Positions 43,286-57,719 of a stretch of 64,000 nucleotides of DNA are shown here, one piece after another. Every line of letters starts with the position of its first letter. The first letter of the stretch is position 1. Under the pieces are notes generated by a model. The model ran no database searches. It worked only from the letters and a program-made list of their open reading frames with translations, and was not told the DNA's origin. This stretch comes from Acanthosepion esculentum (Eukaryota > Mollusca > Cephalopoda > Sepiida > Sepiidae). The position numbers and the translations under genes are program-made. The stretch is from positions 84,315,116-84,379,115 of the forward strand of contig OZ038510.1 in NCBI GenBank assembly GCA_964036315.1, given 5' to 3'.

Positions 43286-43500
43286 AGAAGTTCGGGAAAG
43301 TGTAAGCTTTTGTTTACAACTAGGGTCAGACGTTAGGTAGAGAATTACTCTGGGTTTAGTATAAAGGTTAACAGTTAGGTAGAGAATAACCTTATCTTTA
43401 TAGGTTTTGATTAGATGTTAAAAATATTGAACCTTGGTTAGTAGTAAGGATAGACGGTAGATGATAGATGATAAACCAAGGGTTAGATTTACTCTGGCAA
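43286..43500. repeat. Diverged minisatellite, block 4
   Basis: GTTAGGTAGAGAATTACTCT, GTTAGGTAGAGAATAACCTT and TAGATGATAAACCAAGGGTT are late, diverged members of the GTTAGGTAAAGAGTAACCC array. Confidence 0.6.
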
Positions 43501-43914
43501 TTGTAGAAGTTTACAAAGAATTTTGCAATAGAAATGGGTTGGAAATGACGTTAAATGGATAGTTAGTTGATAGAAATAACTCCAAGCGCTACCGACAGGA
43601 CAGTGCTATTATATGCATAATGATTTAACATGGCAAACGATGAAGACATTGATTTTATGTTTCCTCGTGTAACGTGCTGTGTGCAAAATAGTAGTGAATC
43701 TATTGGCCTCACGAACGATGCTTCTTTTTTTTTTTTGTTTTTTGTTTTTTTGTCAGTCGACGCCAAATGACACTGAGTTTTAACCTTTGCCTATTAAAAC
43801 AATAGCGAGGAAGAGTTCGCCTATCGCTTCTTGGATCAATGCCTCTAGCTTTGCAGGTGATGGTAACACTGGAAGGCTTTGAGCATGGACGCTTTCGTCT
43901 CTCGAAACGTCGTC
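43501..43914. other. No feature recognised
   Basis: Contains a poly-T stretch at 43720-43750. No motif-bearing frame. Confidence 0.3.
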
Positions 43915-46395
43915 TTTTACTTCTTTCTCTCTCTCTCTTTCTTTCTCTCTCTTTCTCTTGGCTCTTCTGAATGTTTCAGTTATTTTTGATGGTTCCTCAA
44001 TGTATCCTGCAAGATTCCTTTTATCGCCCCGACCCCATTCCTGCAACTAATTCACATTTGTTCAATGCATTCTTTCTGGGACTTTTATCATCGTTTTCTA
44101 TTCCTTGTTCTTTGGGGGATTTTTTTTTTCTTTTCTTTTTTTTTTCTTTTTTTTTTTTTTTTTGCCATTTGGAATTTTTTTTTCCAAACGGTTTGAGATG
44201 TTTTATTTATTTTCCTGTTCTTTGAACCTCGTCTTTCTTGAAGGCTCTTTATCTGTTTTTTCTTTTTTTCCTTTTTCTTGCTTTTGTTCTTAATTTCACC
44301 AAACTCTTTTTCTGCCAAAATAGTCCTTTCTTGCTATTTCTTTGCTTACTAGTATCGTTATCATTCTTTCTGTCTTTCTTTCTTTCTTTCTTTCTTTCTA
44401 ATTACTAGGTTATTTCTTCCGGTTTTTCTCATTGAATAGTTCTATCTTTATTTACACGTTTATTTCTCATTATTAGGTTCTTTCCTCCTTCTCATTACTC
44501 GGCTCATATCTTTTTCTTTCATTCTTCCTTTTTTCTTCTTTTTCTTTCTTTCGTTCTTTATTTATTTATCCTTTCTTTTTTTCTTCTTTTCTTTCTTTCT
44601 TTCTTTCTCTCTTTACTTATTTATTTCTAATTATTAGGTTGTTAGTTACCGTTTATCTCATTAACCGGTTCTTTCTTTCTTTTTTCTTTCTTTCATTCTT
44701 TCTTTCTTTCATTCATTCTTTCTTTATTTCTTTATCGGGTTGTTTATTTCCGTTTTTCTCAATAACCAGATATTTCTTTTTCTTTCTTTCTTTCTTTCTT
44801 TCTTTTCTTCTTGTTTGCTTTCTTTCTTTTTTATCATTTCTTTTTTTCTATTGTTTGTCTTTCTACCTTTTTCATTCTTTATTTTTCTCTTTCTTTCTTT
44901 CTTTCTCTCTTTATTTATTTATTTATTTATTTATTCATTTATTTATTTTATTCTGATTACCAGAATTCTTTTCATTTTTTTCATTAATTGGTTCATTCTT
45001 ACTTTTCTCTTTCTTTATTTGTTTGTTTCTTTCTTTCTTTCTCTCTTTAATTCTAATTAACAGGTTTTATCTTTCCGTTTCTATTTTATATTAATCAGTT
45101 CTTTCTCTATTTATTTCTGTCTGTCTGTCTGTCTGTCTGTCCTTAGTTTTTCTTTTCTTTTAGTTTTTTTTTCTCAAACAGACTATTTCTTGTTCTCTTC
45201 TTTTGTTTCTCACTTTTTTCTTTCATTTTTGTGTTTCCAATTTTTTCCTTTCTTCCTTTCATTTTTTTCCTTCGTTTTTTCTCTCTCTGTAATCTCTTTT
45301 AGATTTTTAGTTTTCTTTTCTTTATATAGCTTCCTCTCAAAAATCTAAACAAAACAAAAAAAAACAATTTGCTGTTTATATTTTATTCTGTATGTCTTTC
45401 ATTCTTTACTTCTTTCTTAAGATTCATTCATTCTTTCATTCTTTCTTTCCTTTTTCATTCATTCATTAATTCTTTCTTCATTTCAGTCTATCATTCATTC
45501 TTTCATTCCTTCTTTCTTTCATTAGTACATTCTTTCATTCTTTCTTTAACTCTTTCTTTCTTTCTCTCATTCTGTCTTTCTTTCATTCATTCATTCTTTG
45601 ATTCTTTCTTTAACTCTTTCTATCTCTCGTTCTGTCTTTCTTTCATTTATTCTTTCATTCTTTAACGCTTTCTTTCTCTCATTCCTCTCTTTCTTTCATT
45701 TATTCATTCATTCTTTCTTTCATTCATTCATTCTTTTTTCTTTCATTCATTCATTCATTCTTTCTTTCATTTTTTCTTTCTTTCATTCATTCTTTCTTTC
45801 AGTCTATCATTCCTTATTTCATTCATTCATTCTTTCATTAAGTCTTTCTTTCTCTCATTCTCTATTTCATTCATTCATTCTTTCATACTCTCTTTAACTC
45901 TTTCTTTCTCTCATTCTGTCTTTCTTTCATTTATTCATTCATTCGTTCTTTCTTTCATTCATCGTTTCTTTCATTTTTTCTTTCATTCATTCTTTCTTTC
46001 TTTCAGTCTATCATTCCTTCTCTCTTTCATTCTTTCTTTCATCATTTCTTTCTTTCTTTAATTCATTCATTCTTTCTTTTTATCTGTCTTTCTTTTATTC
46101 TCTCAGTCATTCATTTATTCATTCTTTCTTTCCTTCCTTCTTTCTTTCTTTCCTTCCTTCATTCATTCTATCTTTCATTCTTTCATTCATTAATTCATTC
46201 TTTCTATCATTCTTCATTCTTTCGTTCTTCCTTTATTTCATTCATTCTTTCATTCATTTATCATTTATTTCCTTATTTCGTTGTTTTTACTTTCTTCTTC
46301 TTTCCCGAACTTTGTGTTTCATTCTTTCATTCTCAGATATCCATCCTATATTTTCTTTCTTTTCTTTTTACTTTTATTCTATGTCTCTCTCTCTC
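43915..46395. repeat. Polypyrimidine domain, part 1: TTTC, ATTC and TTTA arrays
   Basis: The + strand is dominated by T and C, with TTTC runs (44368-44398, 44585-44608), TTTA (44905-44940) and a long CATTCATT/TTTC mosaic from 45410 to 46290. Islands with more A/G occur near 44000-44060 and 45330-45370. Frames rich in Phe, Ser and Leu over it reflect composition and are not genes. Confidence 0.95.
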
Positions 46396-46397
46396 TT

Positions 46398-46471
<74 letters not shown>
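46396..46471. repeat. (TA)n microsatellite
   Basis: About 72 bases of TA inside the polypyrimidine domain. Confidence 0.95.
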
Positions 46472-48450
<1,979 letters not shown>

Positions 48451-48788
48451 TCTCTGTTTTTAAGTTTCTTCTATTTTTTCCTTTTTAATCTTTGTTTCCG
48501 GACATTTTTTGCCTTATCCATTCTTTTTAATTCCTTTCATTTCCTTTATATCCCCCCTCTCTCTCTCTCTATATATATATATATATCTTTCTCTCTCACC
48601 TTCTCTTTCTCTCACTTTCTCTCTTTCTCACACTTTCTCTCTCTCTCACACACACACTTTCTCTCTCACTTTCTCTCTCTTTCTCTCTCTCTCTCACTTT
48701 ATCTCTCTCACACTTTCTCTCTCTCAATTTCTCTCTCTCTTTCACTTTCTCTCTCACACTTTCTTTCTCTCTCACTTTCTCCCCCTCA

Positions 48789-48858
<70 letters not shown>

Positions 48859-49050
48859 TTCATTTTTCTTTCATTTTCAATTCCTTTTTATTTTCCTTCC
48901 GTCCAAGTTTTTCCTCCCATTTATCGCCGCAATTCCTGATTATTTTTTTTCAATTTTTTACTCTTTTTACACCTTAGCATTTCATTTCTTTTCCTCGTTC
49001 GTTTCTGCAATGCATTTTTCTTTCTCTCTTTCCCAGTAATATATCGTTGT
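48451..49050. repeat. Polypyrimidine domain, part 3: (TC)n arrays
   Basis: TC-rich from 48556 with an uninterrupted (TC)n run at about 48793-48852, then T-rich mixed sequence. Confidence 0.95.
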
Positions 49051-49057
49051 TTTTTCC

Positions 49058-49450
<393 letters not shown>

Positions 49451-49500
49451 CTGCTTTCCTTCTCTCTCTATCGCCCCCTCTCTCTACCTTTCGCTCTCTG

Positions 49501-49538
<38 letters not shown>

Positions 49539-50058
49539 ACACTCCCTCCGTTTCTGTCTGTCTGTCTGTCTAACTCTCTCTGTCTCAAGTAATTATATAT
49601 TTTTTCTCTTTTTTTATTTCTTTGATTCTGCTCTTTCGTTATCTAATTCTTTCTTTCCTTTCAAATTTCTTTTTTTTCGTTTGTTCTTTCGTTCGTACCT
49701 TTTCTCCTTCATTTCTTCTTTTGTTAATTCTTTGTATCTTTTTTTTCCTTCCGCTTTACTTTTCTTTTTTCATTCTTTCTTAATTTTCTTCGTTCCTTCT
49801 TTCTTTCTTCATCATTTCCTTCCTTCATTCTTACTTTTCTTCTTGTCATTCTTTCTTTTATTCACTTTACTTCATTATTTCCTTCACCCCTTCTTTATTT
49901 CTTCCCCTTCTCTCATTTATTCCCTCTTTACATAATTCTTACCTTCTTTCTTACTTTTCTTTCTTTTACTCCTTCCTTTTTTCTTTTATTATTTCTTTGC
50001 TTCTTTCCATCATTCATTCTTTCGTTTATTCCTGTATTCATTCCTTCTTTTGGTTTTT

Positions 50059-50098
<40 letters not shown>

Positions 50099-50419
50099 TA
50101 CATCCTTTTCCCTACCTTTCACTCTTTCTTTCCCCCCTTCTTTTCTTCCTTCCTTTATTATTTCTTTTTGTCCTTCTTTCTTTCTTCACAGTTCGCATTT
50201 CTACATTTTATTTTATATTTTATTTTTTTCTCTGATTTTCCTTTGTTGTCTTTTCTCTTATTTTTTATTCGTTTTTCCCTCCTTCCTTCCTTCCTTCCTT
50301 CCTTCCTTCCTTCCTTCCTTCCTTCCTTCCTTCCTACCTGTTTTTATTGATGTTCACTATTTCTCCTTTCCTTCTATACATTCGTCTCTGTTGTTTCTTT
50401 CTTTCTGTCTTTCTTTCTG

Positions 50420-50452
<33 letters not shown>

Positions 50453-51415
50453 ATAAAAATCTTTCTTTCTAACGTTTTACTTTCTTTTTCCTTCTTCCGT
50501 CAGATTATTTCTTTTTTTCTTCCTAATTTATTTTCTTTCTTGTCCTTCTTCGTAATATTATTTCTTTCTTCTTTCTTTCTTTCTTTCTTTTTTCTTTCTT
50601 TTTCTTTCTTTCTTTCATTCATTCTTTCTTTCTTTTTTCTTTTTGCCCTCTTTTCTTTCTTCACCGTTCGCATTTCTACATTTTATTTTATATTTTATTT
50701 TTTTCTCTCATTTTCCTTTGTTGTCTTTTCTCTTATTTTCTATTCGTTCGTTCGTTCGTTCCTTCCTTCCTGCCTTCCTTCCTTCCTTCCTTCTTTCCTT
50801 CCTCCCTGTTTTTATTGATGTTCACTATTTCCCCTTTTCCTTCTATACATTCGTCTCTTTTGTTTGTTTGTTTGTTTGTTTATTTGTTTGCTTCTTTATT
50901 CATAAAAGTCTTTCTTTCTAACATTTTTCTTTCTTTTTCCTTCTTCCGTCAGATTCTTTCTTTTTTTAAAACATTTTTTCTTTCTGTCTTTCTTGGTAAT
51001 GTTCTTTCTTTCTTTCTTTCTTTCTTTATATTTCATTCATTCACTCATTCCTACTTTCTTTCTTTCCTCTCCGTTCGCATTTCTTCATTTTATCTTACAT
51101 TTTCTTTTTTCACTCTTTACCATTTTAAATCTTATCTCTTATTTTTTTAATATTTCCTTCCTCACTGTCTTTATTTATTTATTTTCATTATTTCCCTTTT
51201 TCTTTCTATCTATCCGTCTCTCTTCTTTATTCTTTCTTTCTTTTCATCCTTTTTCCCTACCTTCTCTCTTTCGTTCCTTATTCCGAACTTTTCCTCTCGA
51301 TTTCCTTCCTTCTTTTCTTCCTTCCTTTATTATTTCTTTCCTTCTTCTTTCCTTCTTCTTTCCTTCACCCCCTCTTTGTTTTCTTCCTCCTCCCATTTTT
51401 ACTTACTTCATCAGG
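49451..51415. repeat. Polypyrimidine domain, part 4, with a ~490-bp duplication
   Basis: TC, TTTC, TTCC (50277-50332) and GTTT runs. A segment beginning TTCGCATTTCTACATTTTAT occurs at about 50190 and 50668, followed in both by TTTCCTTTGTTGTCTTTTCT and ending in CTGTTTTTATTGATGTTCAC, so about 490 bp is tandemly duplicated. A third, weaker copy of the start lies near 51075. Confidence 0.95.
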
Positions 51416-51954
51416 AAACATTAAGAGCTTTCACATTTTCCTCGTCTTACTTTAGAGATACTCACAAATATTAATATTTAGCAAATAATTCTAGTCTGGC
51501 ATAGGGCTACACTCATGGTGCACTGAAAGAAAATTATAATCATTGAATCGCAATCCATTAGAGAGTAGCTCGTTAACCATTACTCTACGGAAAGCGCACT
51601 ATAAATGTAATTGTCGATTATTAAAAAAATACGTCTATTGGCCATATCATAATATCTCTTCCAAGAAGATTAACCTATCATCTTACTGAGAAACGTGCCA
51701 TATTTAAATGTTTACACTGGAGATTTATAATTTAAATCCATGGCGCCCATTTTAATTTTCGTCAGATTCTTAGTCGGACAGAGAATTGAATACTTTCATA
51801 TCAACTAAAAAAAAAAAAAAAAAAAAAAAAAACGATTTCAAGTCTTGTAAGCCCTTTATATCAAAGAAAGTAATTCTATGTGTTTCAATCTAGGCGCGCA
51901 GTGTTAAAATGCCTTTAAATGGTCATTTTTATCATGTGCTGTTAAATTCAATTC
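51416..51954. other. No feature recognised; poly-A run
   Basis: A run of A lies at 51808-51831. Otherwise no motif. Confidence 0.35.
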
Positions 51955-52460
51955 CACTGTCACAACACCTGAATACGCCTTCGGCTCAAATTAAAATTGT
52001 TACAGCTCCTATATCTGTGACCGGGTCTGGATGATGTTCATGTTAATTTCTTGCGGTTTCATTCCCGTAAAAGGTGCATGTATTCCAGTGCAGATATTGG
52101 TCACCCTATCATGCCGAGTTTTATATTCAGGTGGTGCTAACTGGTCAATTGTTTCTGGATATTTATCACAGACTCTGCTTTTCGGTTTTTCAGCATGTGT
52201 TCTTGGATATTTCTCATTAGCAAATAATGGTCCAGTGCAGCAAGAATAACAGCTTTTAACAAAACTTAACCACTGATGAGTAAGTGCATTAGCTTCTTTG
52301 GTACGGGTAGAGTATTGGCCATGAAGAGGCTTTTCATGCTATCGTTTCTAAATATAGAACATTGTATTTGCTTTCTTTATTAGGTTATTTGCCGCTGAAG
52401 TAGGTTTATTATGGCTTATTATGACATCTTCACCCACATAAAATTTCATATTGCATTGGT
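51955..52460 (-). mobile_element. LINE family C fragment, minus strand
   Basis: Minus-strand coding text with shifts: SLFMANTLPVPKKLM-like, LKAVILAALDHYLLMRNIQE, VCDKYPETIDQLAPPEYKTR, NICTGIHAPFTGMK and NIIQTRSQI. This aligns to the + copy at 11.2-11.9 kb (CDKYPEKIDNLV, LAPIEYK). It lies upstream of the tail seen in the other C copies and lacks a catalytic domain. Confidence 0.7.
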
Positions 52461-53040
52461 AGACTTCCTTTATTGCTGGATGAATTTTATATTGATCATT
52501 TTTTTCTAAAAAGCAAAAAAACAAAACAACGAAATATAAAACACATTCTACACAGATAAAGCACTTTGCAGTGTGTGAACAGTATTTTTGAGTATTTAAT
52601 TAATAAAAAAACAATTACTTCAATCTAAATCCATCCAAAAAAATAAATAAACGAACAAACTGATCCCGATAAATTAACCGTTAGAAAAAACAAATGAAGT
52701 TAATCAATCCAAATAAATACATGAAGTAATAAACAAATTAAAAACTGTTCCCGCCAAAATAATATTTAGAATAAACTACAACAATCAACCCCAAAATTGA
52801 ATAAACAGCTTTAATTGTCTTCGCAAACCAAACCCAAAATATTAAATAATCTGCATAAACAAATTTTTATTAGATTAATACAAACACCGATTGAAATAAA
52901 TTAAAAAAATTAATATTATAGGATAAGAAATAAAAAAATAAAAATAAATAATGACAAGCAAAGTAATTTAAACCAAATAAATAAATAAACAAATGAACGA
53001 CTTCCGGTAAAATAACCGCCAAAATAGACTACCCACAATG
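52461..53040. other. No gene recognised; A-rich stretch
   Basis: Many AAATAAATAAACAAA-type phrases. A 65-codon minus frame (52916-53113) has no motif. Confidence 0.4.
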
Positions 53041-53090
53041 CACCACTGACCCCGTATATATAAATAGCCGAGAAAAATAACAGCACTCGT

Positions 53091-53158
53091 GGCCTGACGA
53101 TTGCGTCCAGCATGAAACAGACTCTCGCCTCTCAGTGTTGATTTCAATGTTCACTTAT
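53091..53158 (+). mobile_element. Family H2 copy with hammerhead-like motif
   Basis: GGC (helix I), CTGACGA (53094-53100), short stem II TGC/GCA, GAAA (53114-53117), ACA-GAC-TCT where one pair is lost relative to 18.5 kb, C, then GCC pairing with GGC. It continues TCAGTGTTGATTTCAATGTT and ends at a TA/GT microsatellite. Confidence 0.6.
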
Positions 53159-53166
53159 ATATATAT

Positions 53167-53206
<40 letters not shown>

Positions 53207-53222
53207 GTGTGTGTGTGTGTGC
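53159..53222. repeat. (TA)n(GT)n microsatellite
   Basis: Short TA then about 55 bases of GT with one GC. Confidence 0.95.
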
Positions 53223-53224
53223 TA

Positions 53225-53460
53225 ATTGTGGGAACAAATACGGAACATTTATAAAAGAAACATGTTTCGCTTTTGTTAAAGCTTCATCAGATAATGAGAT
53301 GTGGCAACAATAATTCAATAACCATTAAACATTATTTTTAAAAGTAAAAATTATTTTTCTCCATATCACATTTTCTGATGAAGCTTTTATAAAAGCGAAA
53401 CATGTTAGATTTATAAATGTTTCCTATTTGTTAGCTTATCATCAGTGGTATACATATATA
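53225..53460. repeat. Inverted pair of hammerhead-like motifs
   Basis: Minus strand: CTGATGA (53290-53284), an extra A, stem II GCTTT/AAAGC, GAAA (53268-53265), ACATGT self-complementary, T. Plus strand: CTGATGA (53375-53381), an extra A, the self-complementary stem GCTTTTATAAAAGC, GAAA (53397-53400), ACATGT, T. Helix I is weak in both (a few A-T and G-U pairs in the plus copy). Flanking AATTATTTTT and CATTATTTTTAAAAGT support an inverted arrangement. Confidence 0.55.
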
Positions 53461-53461
53461 A

Positions 53462-53462
<1 letters not shown>

Positions 53463-53553
<91 letters not shown>

Positions 53554-53572
53554 TGTGTGTGTGTGCAATATT
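53463..53572. repeat. (TA)n(GT)n microsatellite
   Basis: About 22 bases of TA then about 85 bases of GT. Confidence 0.95.
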
Positions 53573-53724
53573 GGATATAAAAGGTTTATGCATTTAAACA
53601 TTGTGGACACTGGAATGATTACTGCATTGTACCTGGCTGTTCCACGCCTTAAAAAATCATCAGATTATTAAACTTGCTGGCAAAACGATATCTATACCTT
53701 TTCTCTATATCTGTATCCCTCTTT

Positions 53725-53765
53725 CTATATACCCCTCTCTCTCTCTCTCTCTCACTCTCTCTCTC

Positions 53766-53800
<35 letters not shown>
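53725..53800. repeat. (TC)n(TA)n microsatellite
   Basis: CT-rich from 53728, TA at 53769-53800. Confidence 0.95.
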
Positions 53801-53802
<2 letters not shown>

Positions 53803-53971
53803 CACAGGTAATAAATCCGTTGATATATAATCCAAGTGGATGCTAGTAATATCAAATATTAAAACCAATCCACAAAAAGAGCTCAGTGTATTTATTATAA
53901 CGGAGCATATAACTTACACAACAAAATCCATAATTACTTCATATGGGGGGGGGTATAGAGCTATTTCAACC

Positions 53972-54062
53972 GACAACAACATCTAAGTCAGTCTTATTCA
54001 ACCCCGGTGTATAGACTGAATTTATATACCGGGGTTGAATAAGACTGACGTGGTTGTTGTCG
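53972..54062. repeat. Perfect-looking hairpin, ~38-bp arms
   Basis: GTCAGTCTTATTCAACCCCG (left) and CGGGGTTGAATAAGACTGAC (right) are reverse complements, extended by CAACAAC.../...GTTGTTG, around an 11-13-base loop. Confidence 0.9.
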
Positions 54063-54064
54063 TT

Positions 54065-54468
54065 GGCTGAAAATGTCTTAAAATAATTGTCGGACTTTAT
54101 CCATTTCATAATGTGTGACGTCATTTGTTTACATTTGGATACGCATCGAGCAGATATGAATATATGAATGAAAATCATGGAAAATCGTAGTTTAAAAACA
54201 GTAAAATCGACCTTGCTAACCGAATCGCTCCTCTGTGGCGAAATCGGTAAAAGCACGTCAGGCTATATGATGGTTCCGTATAGGATACAGGTTCGATTCC
54301 TGTCGGAGGACGCATATTTTCTATGACAATTTCTCGGACATTCAGGCCGGTAAATGTTGTTAATACTGTTTATTATAAACAGAGCATTTACTTAAATATT
54401 TGTATCTATAAAAAAGAATGTATAAATATAGAAATGTCTTAAAATATATGTCGGACTTTGTCCATTTC

Positions 54469-54480
<12 letters not shown>
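54065..54480 (+). mobile_element. tRNA-like repeat, family D, copy 2
   Basis: GTCATTTGTTTACATTTGGA, the tRNA-like block, then TTATTATAAACAGAGCATTT match copy 1 at 7140-7500. The phrase ATTGTCGGACTTTATCCATT before the tRNA-like block recurs after it (54432), so the unit is partly duplicated. It ends in (TA)n. Confidence 0.6.
54229..54310 (+). tRNA. tRNA pseudogene inside family D
   Basis: The acceptor stem TCCTCTG/CGGAGGA pairs over 7 bp with one G-U. The A box is TGGCGAAATCGGT and the B box GGTTCGATTCC with a 5-bp T stem. The anticodon arm GTCA/TGAT is irregular and the region between it and the T arm is too long for a standard tRNA. I take it as the tRNA-derived head of a SINE, not a working tRNA. 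Confidence 0.6.

Positions 54481-54530
<50 letters not shown>
54474..54530. repeat. (TA)n microsatellite
   Basis: About 55 bases of TA. Confidence 0.95.
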
Positions 54531-54532
<2 letters not shown>

Positions 54533-54724
54533 AGTGAAAGGGAAAGAAAAATAAATTGTTTACATATCCAACCATTCTGTCGCGTTCCGATCCATATTTG
54601 ATCACAATTCATATACAGAGTTAGGCAGATGTCATTCTAGGAGTTAATTATTTAATCATGTTTTAAATGTCTAATTTTAAATTATTCTTATAATTTGTGA
54701 AGAAAAATGATGCATTTCAATATT

Positions 54725-55095
54725 ACTCAATGATCTTGCTGAATGTGACCTCCATCTTCTGGCTTTCTCCTTCTTTATTTTGGATATTCACTTGTTCAAA
54801 TACAAATTTAATTTTCAAAAAGGGCAAAAATTTCAGTGGGAGTGTACAAAAACAGCTTGTTCTAACCATTTTGATATGTATTTGATGCAATACTTGATTG
54901 AATGAATTGATTTGCAGATTTCACCATTGATATGACACTTGAATTATCACAAAAAGCATGTATGGTAAGGCTGATTGATAATTTCTTGCTCAACTTGAGG
55001 TCCATATTGTCTCATTTTGATCTTGCCGATGTAACCTCCATCTTCTGGATTTCTCCTTTTATATTTTGGATAAGGAAAAAATTTCAGTGGGGGCT
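54725..55095. repeat. Direct repeat pair, ~80 bp
   Basis: TGATCTTGC.GA, TG(T)A(A/C)CCTCCATCTTCTGG, TTTCTCCTT, TATTTTGGATA and AAATTTCAGTGGG occur at about 54731-54841 and 55019-55090. The element they come from is unknown. Confidence 0.7.
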
Positions 55096-56070
55096 TTAGG
55101 ATATATGAATTAATGACATGAGTTATTTTATGTTGACTTTGTTTTTGTTTAACGGCACATCAACACCTCTGTGGGTTATTTAATGCCTAAATCTAAATAT
55201 TTTTAACACAATTTTATGGCTTCGACTAAATATATTTTGAAGGTAATTGTATGCCTTTGACTACAGATAAAATATATTCGTAATTCCAGTATAAATAGGT
55301 ATTTTTAGTAATTTTATTATAAAAATATACTTTGATACTTACATAGTTTTGTTTTTGTTTTGGGGGTCATTATTTGCCCATAACTAGCGCCCTAATAGGA
55401 GGTACCACCCCGGCTTAGGGTGGAAAGGAGAACATTAGTAATTAAGAGACAGTCCCACCCTTCTCAAAACTTCCAGTCTTCTGATCAGACGCTTTGCTGC
55501 CGGATGTAGCTTATCGTCATACAAAGGATAAAGTTTATTTTAAAAAGTTTTATATTTAGACTTATTTCATGAAACAGTTCGTAGGAGATGTTGAATATTA
55601 TTATTTTTTTTTTTTTTTGCCAACTTCTTTCTTATTCCAATTACGATTACCTATATCATCGACATGGGCCCCCACACCCACTTAATCCCGTGTACACTGG
55701 TCTCGGGAGGGAAAGCGTGAACGGTGTTTTAGTGTTTCGAAAACAAGCCCCAAAATTAAAGAAGGTTTAAGGCTTGCATACAATTTCGAGATTATTTCTT
55801 TCCATTTGCTCAATGATTTAACTACTCCAGGATTTTAATCCAACCACTTAAAAGACAATTATGCTTGAACTTAGTTCAAAATCCAGCCTTGTAATCCGAT
55901 ACATTCGCTTTGAAAAGGGGGAGGTAAGGGATTTTATCCACGTGCGAAAGTAACGTAGGAAATTCTCCCAAACAAGGTACTAAATTCTCTGATTAATATG
56001 TAAGTAATAAACAAATTTCAATCGGTTTAGATTGATAATTTAAAACTAAAACAACTACTTTTGACACGCA
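55096..56070. other. No feature recognised
   Basis: AT-rich with a poly-T run near 55604-55618. A 60-codon frame (55588-55770) has no motif. Confidence 0.35.
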
Positions 56071-56075
56071 CACCC

Positions 56076-56076
56076 A

Positions 56077-56132
<56 letters not shown>

Positions 56133-56215
56133 TAAACACTAATATTCCATGGTTATAATTTATTACATTGGAATCGTACACATGTTTCGCAAAAGTAAAG
56201 GCCTTAACAGCGGAG
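56076..56215 (-). repeat. (TA)n and dispersed repeat H3, copy 2
   Basis: (TA)n at 56079-56126, then CACTAATATTCCATGGTTAT and AATTTATTACATTGGAATCG as at 38700-38790. On the minus strand a TTGCGAAACATGTGTA stretch resembles the 3' half of a hammerhead (GAAA, ACA-TG-TGT, A). Confidence 0.5.
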
Positions 56216-57700
56216 AACAATGCTTAATTCAAATAACCCAACTTAATTGTATTCTTGTTGGTCTTCCGTACTTTATAATTACAGCCCGATTATAAACACA
56301 AAATTACATTTCTTCTGATTAGTCAAAAACCTTTACAATATGGTAAAAAACATCTATCTCTTACGAAAGTGGATGCGGCTTTTAACTAATTTTATAATAT
56401 TTTAACAAATTAAATGTAAAAATCTATTATAATTAAAGAAATAACAAATAATTGTATTAAAATTTCATTTTTCATCGAAAAATGTTTTTGCTTTCAGAAA
56501 ATATTGTGAATATTTATAAAAAAAACTAAGAGCAAATAAAAGCATTTGAAATTAAATATCTTTGTTTTGTTGAGTTTTGTATGTTACAATTCAGAGCTGG
56601 TTTTCAGCTGGGGGTTCAATTAAAAAAATGATTTGCATTCCTCAAAGCCTTGTGCTTTTAACTATTGTAATCACTAAACTTTATTCGATAGAGTTTTCAT
56701 AAAATTAGTTGGTGGGAGGGGGTGTAATAAATCTAAAAGAAAAATATTTCTGCCATGACTTTAATAAAAAGAAAATATATTTATAATAATTTCCATCATC
56801 TATGAATAGTTTCTGAAAATGAATAGTTTCCGGAAATTATTTTTATATTTGCAAGGTTTTCCAAATTAATGCGTGTCATACAAAAAAAGAAAACGTGCTA
56901 AAAATTGTAGATGTTATTTTACTAGTTCCGGTGATACAAAGAGAAACAAGGGTTGTGTAATCAAAATTTATAATGTTCTAAAAAGGAAAATTTTAAAAAA
57001 ATAATTAAAAAACTTTGGTCTTAATAATAACAAACATTTAGACGATAAAATTTTGTTTTTGTCAAGTTTAGCGTCTTTTTCATCATGCTATGCTATTTTT
57101 TTAGCGATCTCATAAAGTTACTTATATTAACATAAGACAAATTTTAATAGATAACAGAAAAATATTATATAGGGCTCAACGCAAGAAATGAATACACTCG
57201 TCGTTTGGAATATTGTTTTTACAACATTAGCAATTAACATTAAATGCTTACATTGGGCACACATGCACCACCCTCTCCCGTAGGTTAACTTGTTATTTGT
57301 CAATATTTAATACATTTCCCTTACATATAAATCAACATATAACAAGAAATCAATATATAGGTGTATTTTGACAGTAATAATTATTTTATTATTGGTTAAA
57401 TAATATTGACAAGTTCTTTCTCCTACTTTTTTTTAACTAACTATTTTAATTATTCACAAAATAACGTTTTCAGAACTTCCTGTCTTTGGTAGTGCTTATT
57501 ATCCTTTGTCCTTTTACCATCCCAGGTAAGTTATTCACTACTGCCCTCTGACCTTCCTGCTTTCATTGTGTACTTTCAGTCCCTTATTCTACAAACCCTC
57601 TTTCCATATTATGTGCTCAAGAAATTTCAACTATATATTTTTATTTTTCTCACTTCCTTGTTACACACATGTTCGGTCAATGGTATTCTCATCATCCTTC
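56216..57700. other. No feature recognised
   Basis: AT-rich sequence with no motif-bearing frame, RNA gene or clear repeat. Confidence 0.35.
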
Positions 57701-57719
57701 TGTAGAACCTAATTTCTGA

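Noticed and set aside
39481..43500. Interstitial telomere (TTAGGG)n
   Set aside because: The TTAGG word is part of a 45-60-bp unit and never forms a run of hexamers.
53637..53673. CTGATGA on the minus strand near 53.67 kb followed by GGAACA
   Set aside because: The invariant GAAA is not intact and stem II does not form.
54229..54310. Working tRNA gene
   Set aside because: Acceptor and T arms look right but the anticodon arm and variable region are irregular, and a related copy is embedded in a repeat at 7.4 kb.
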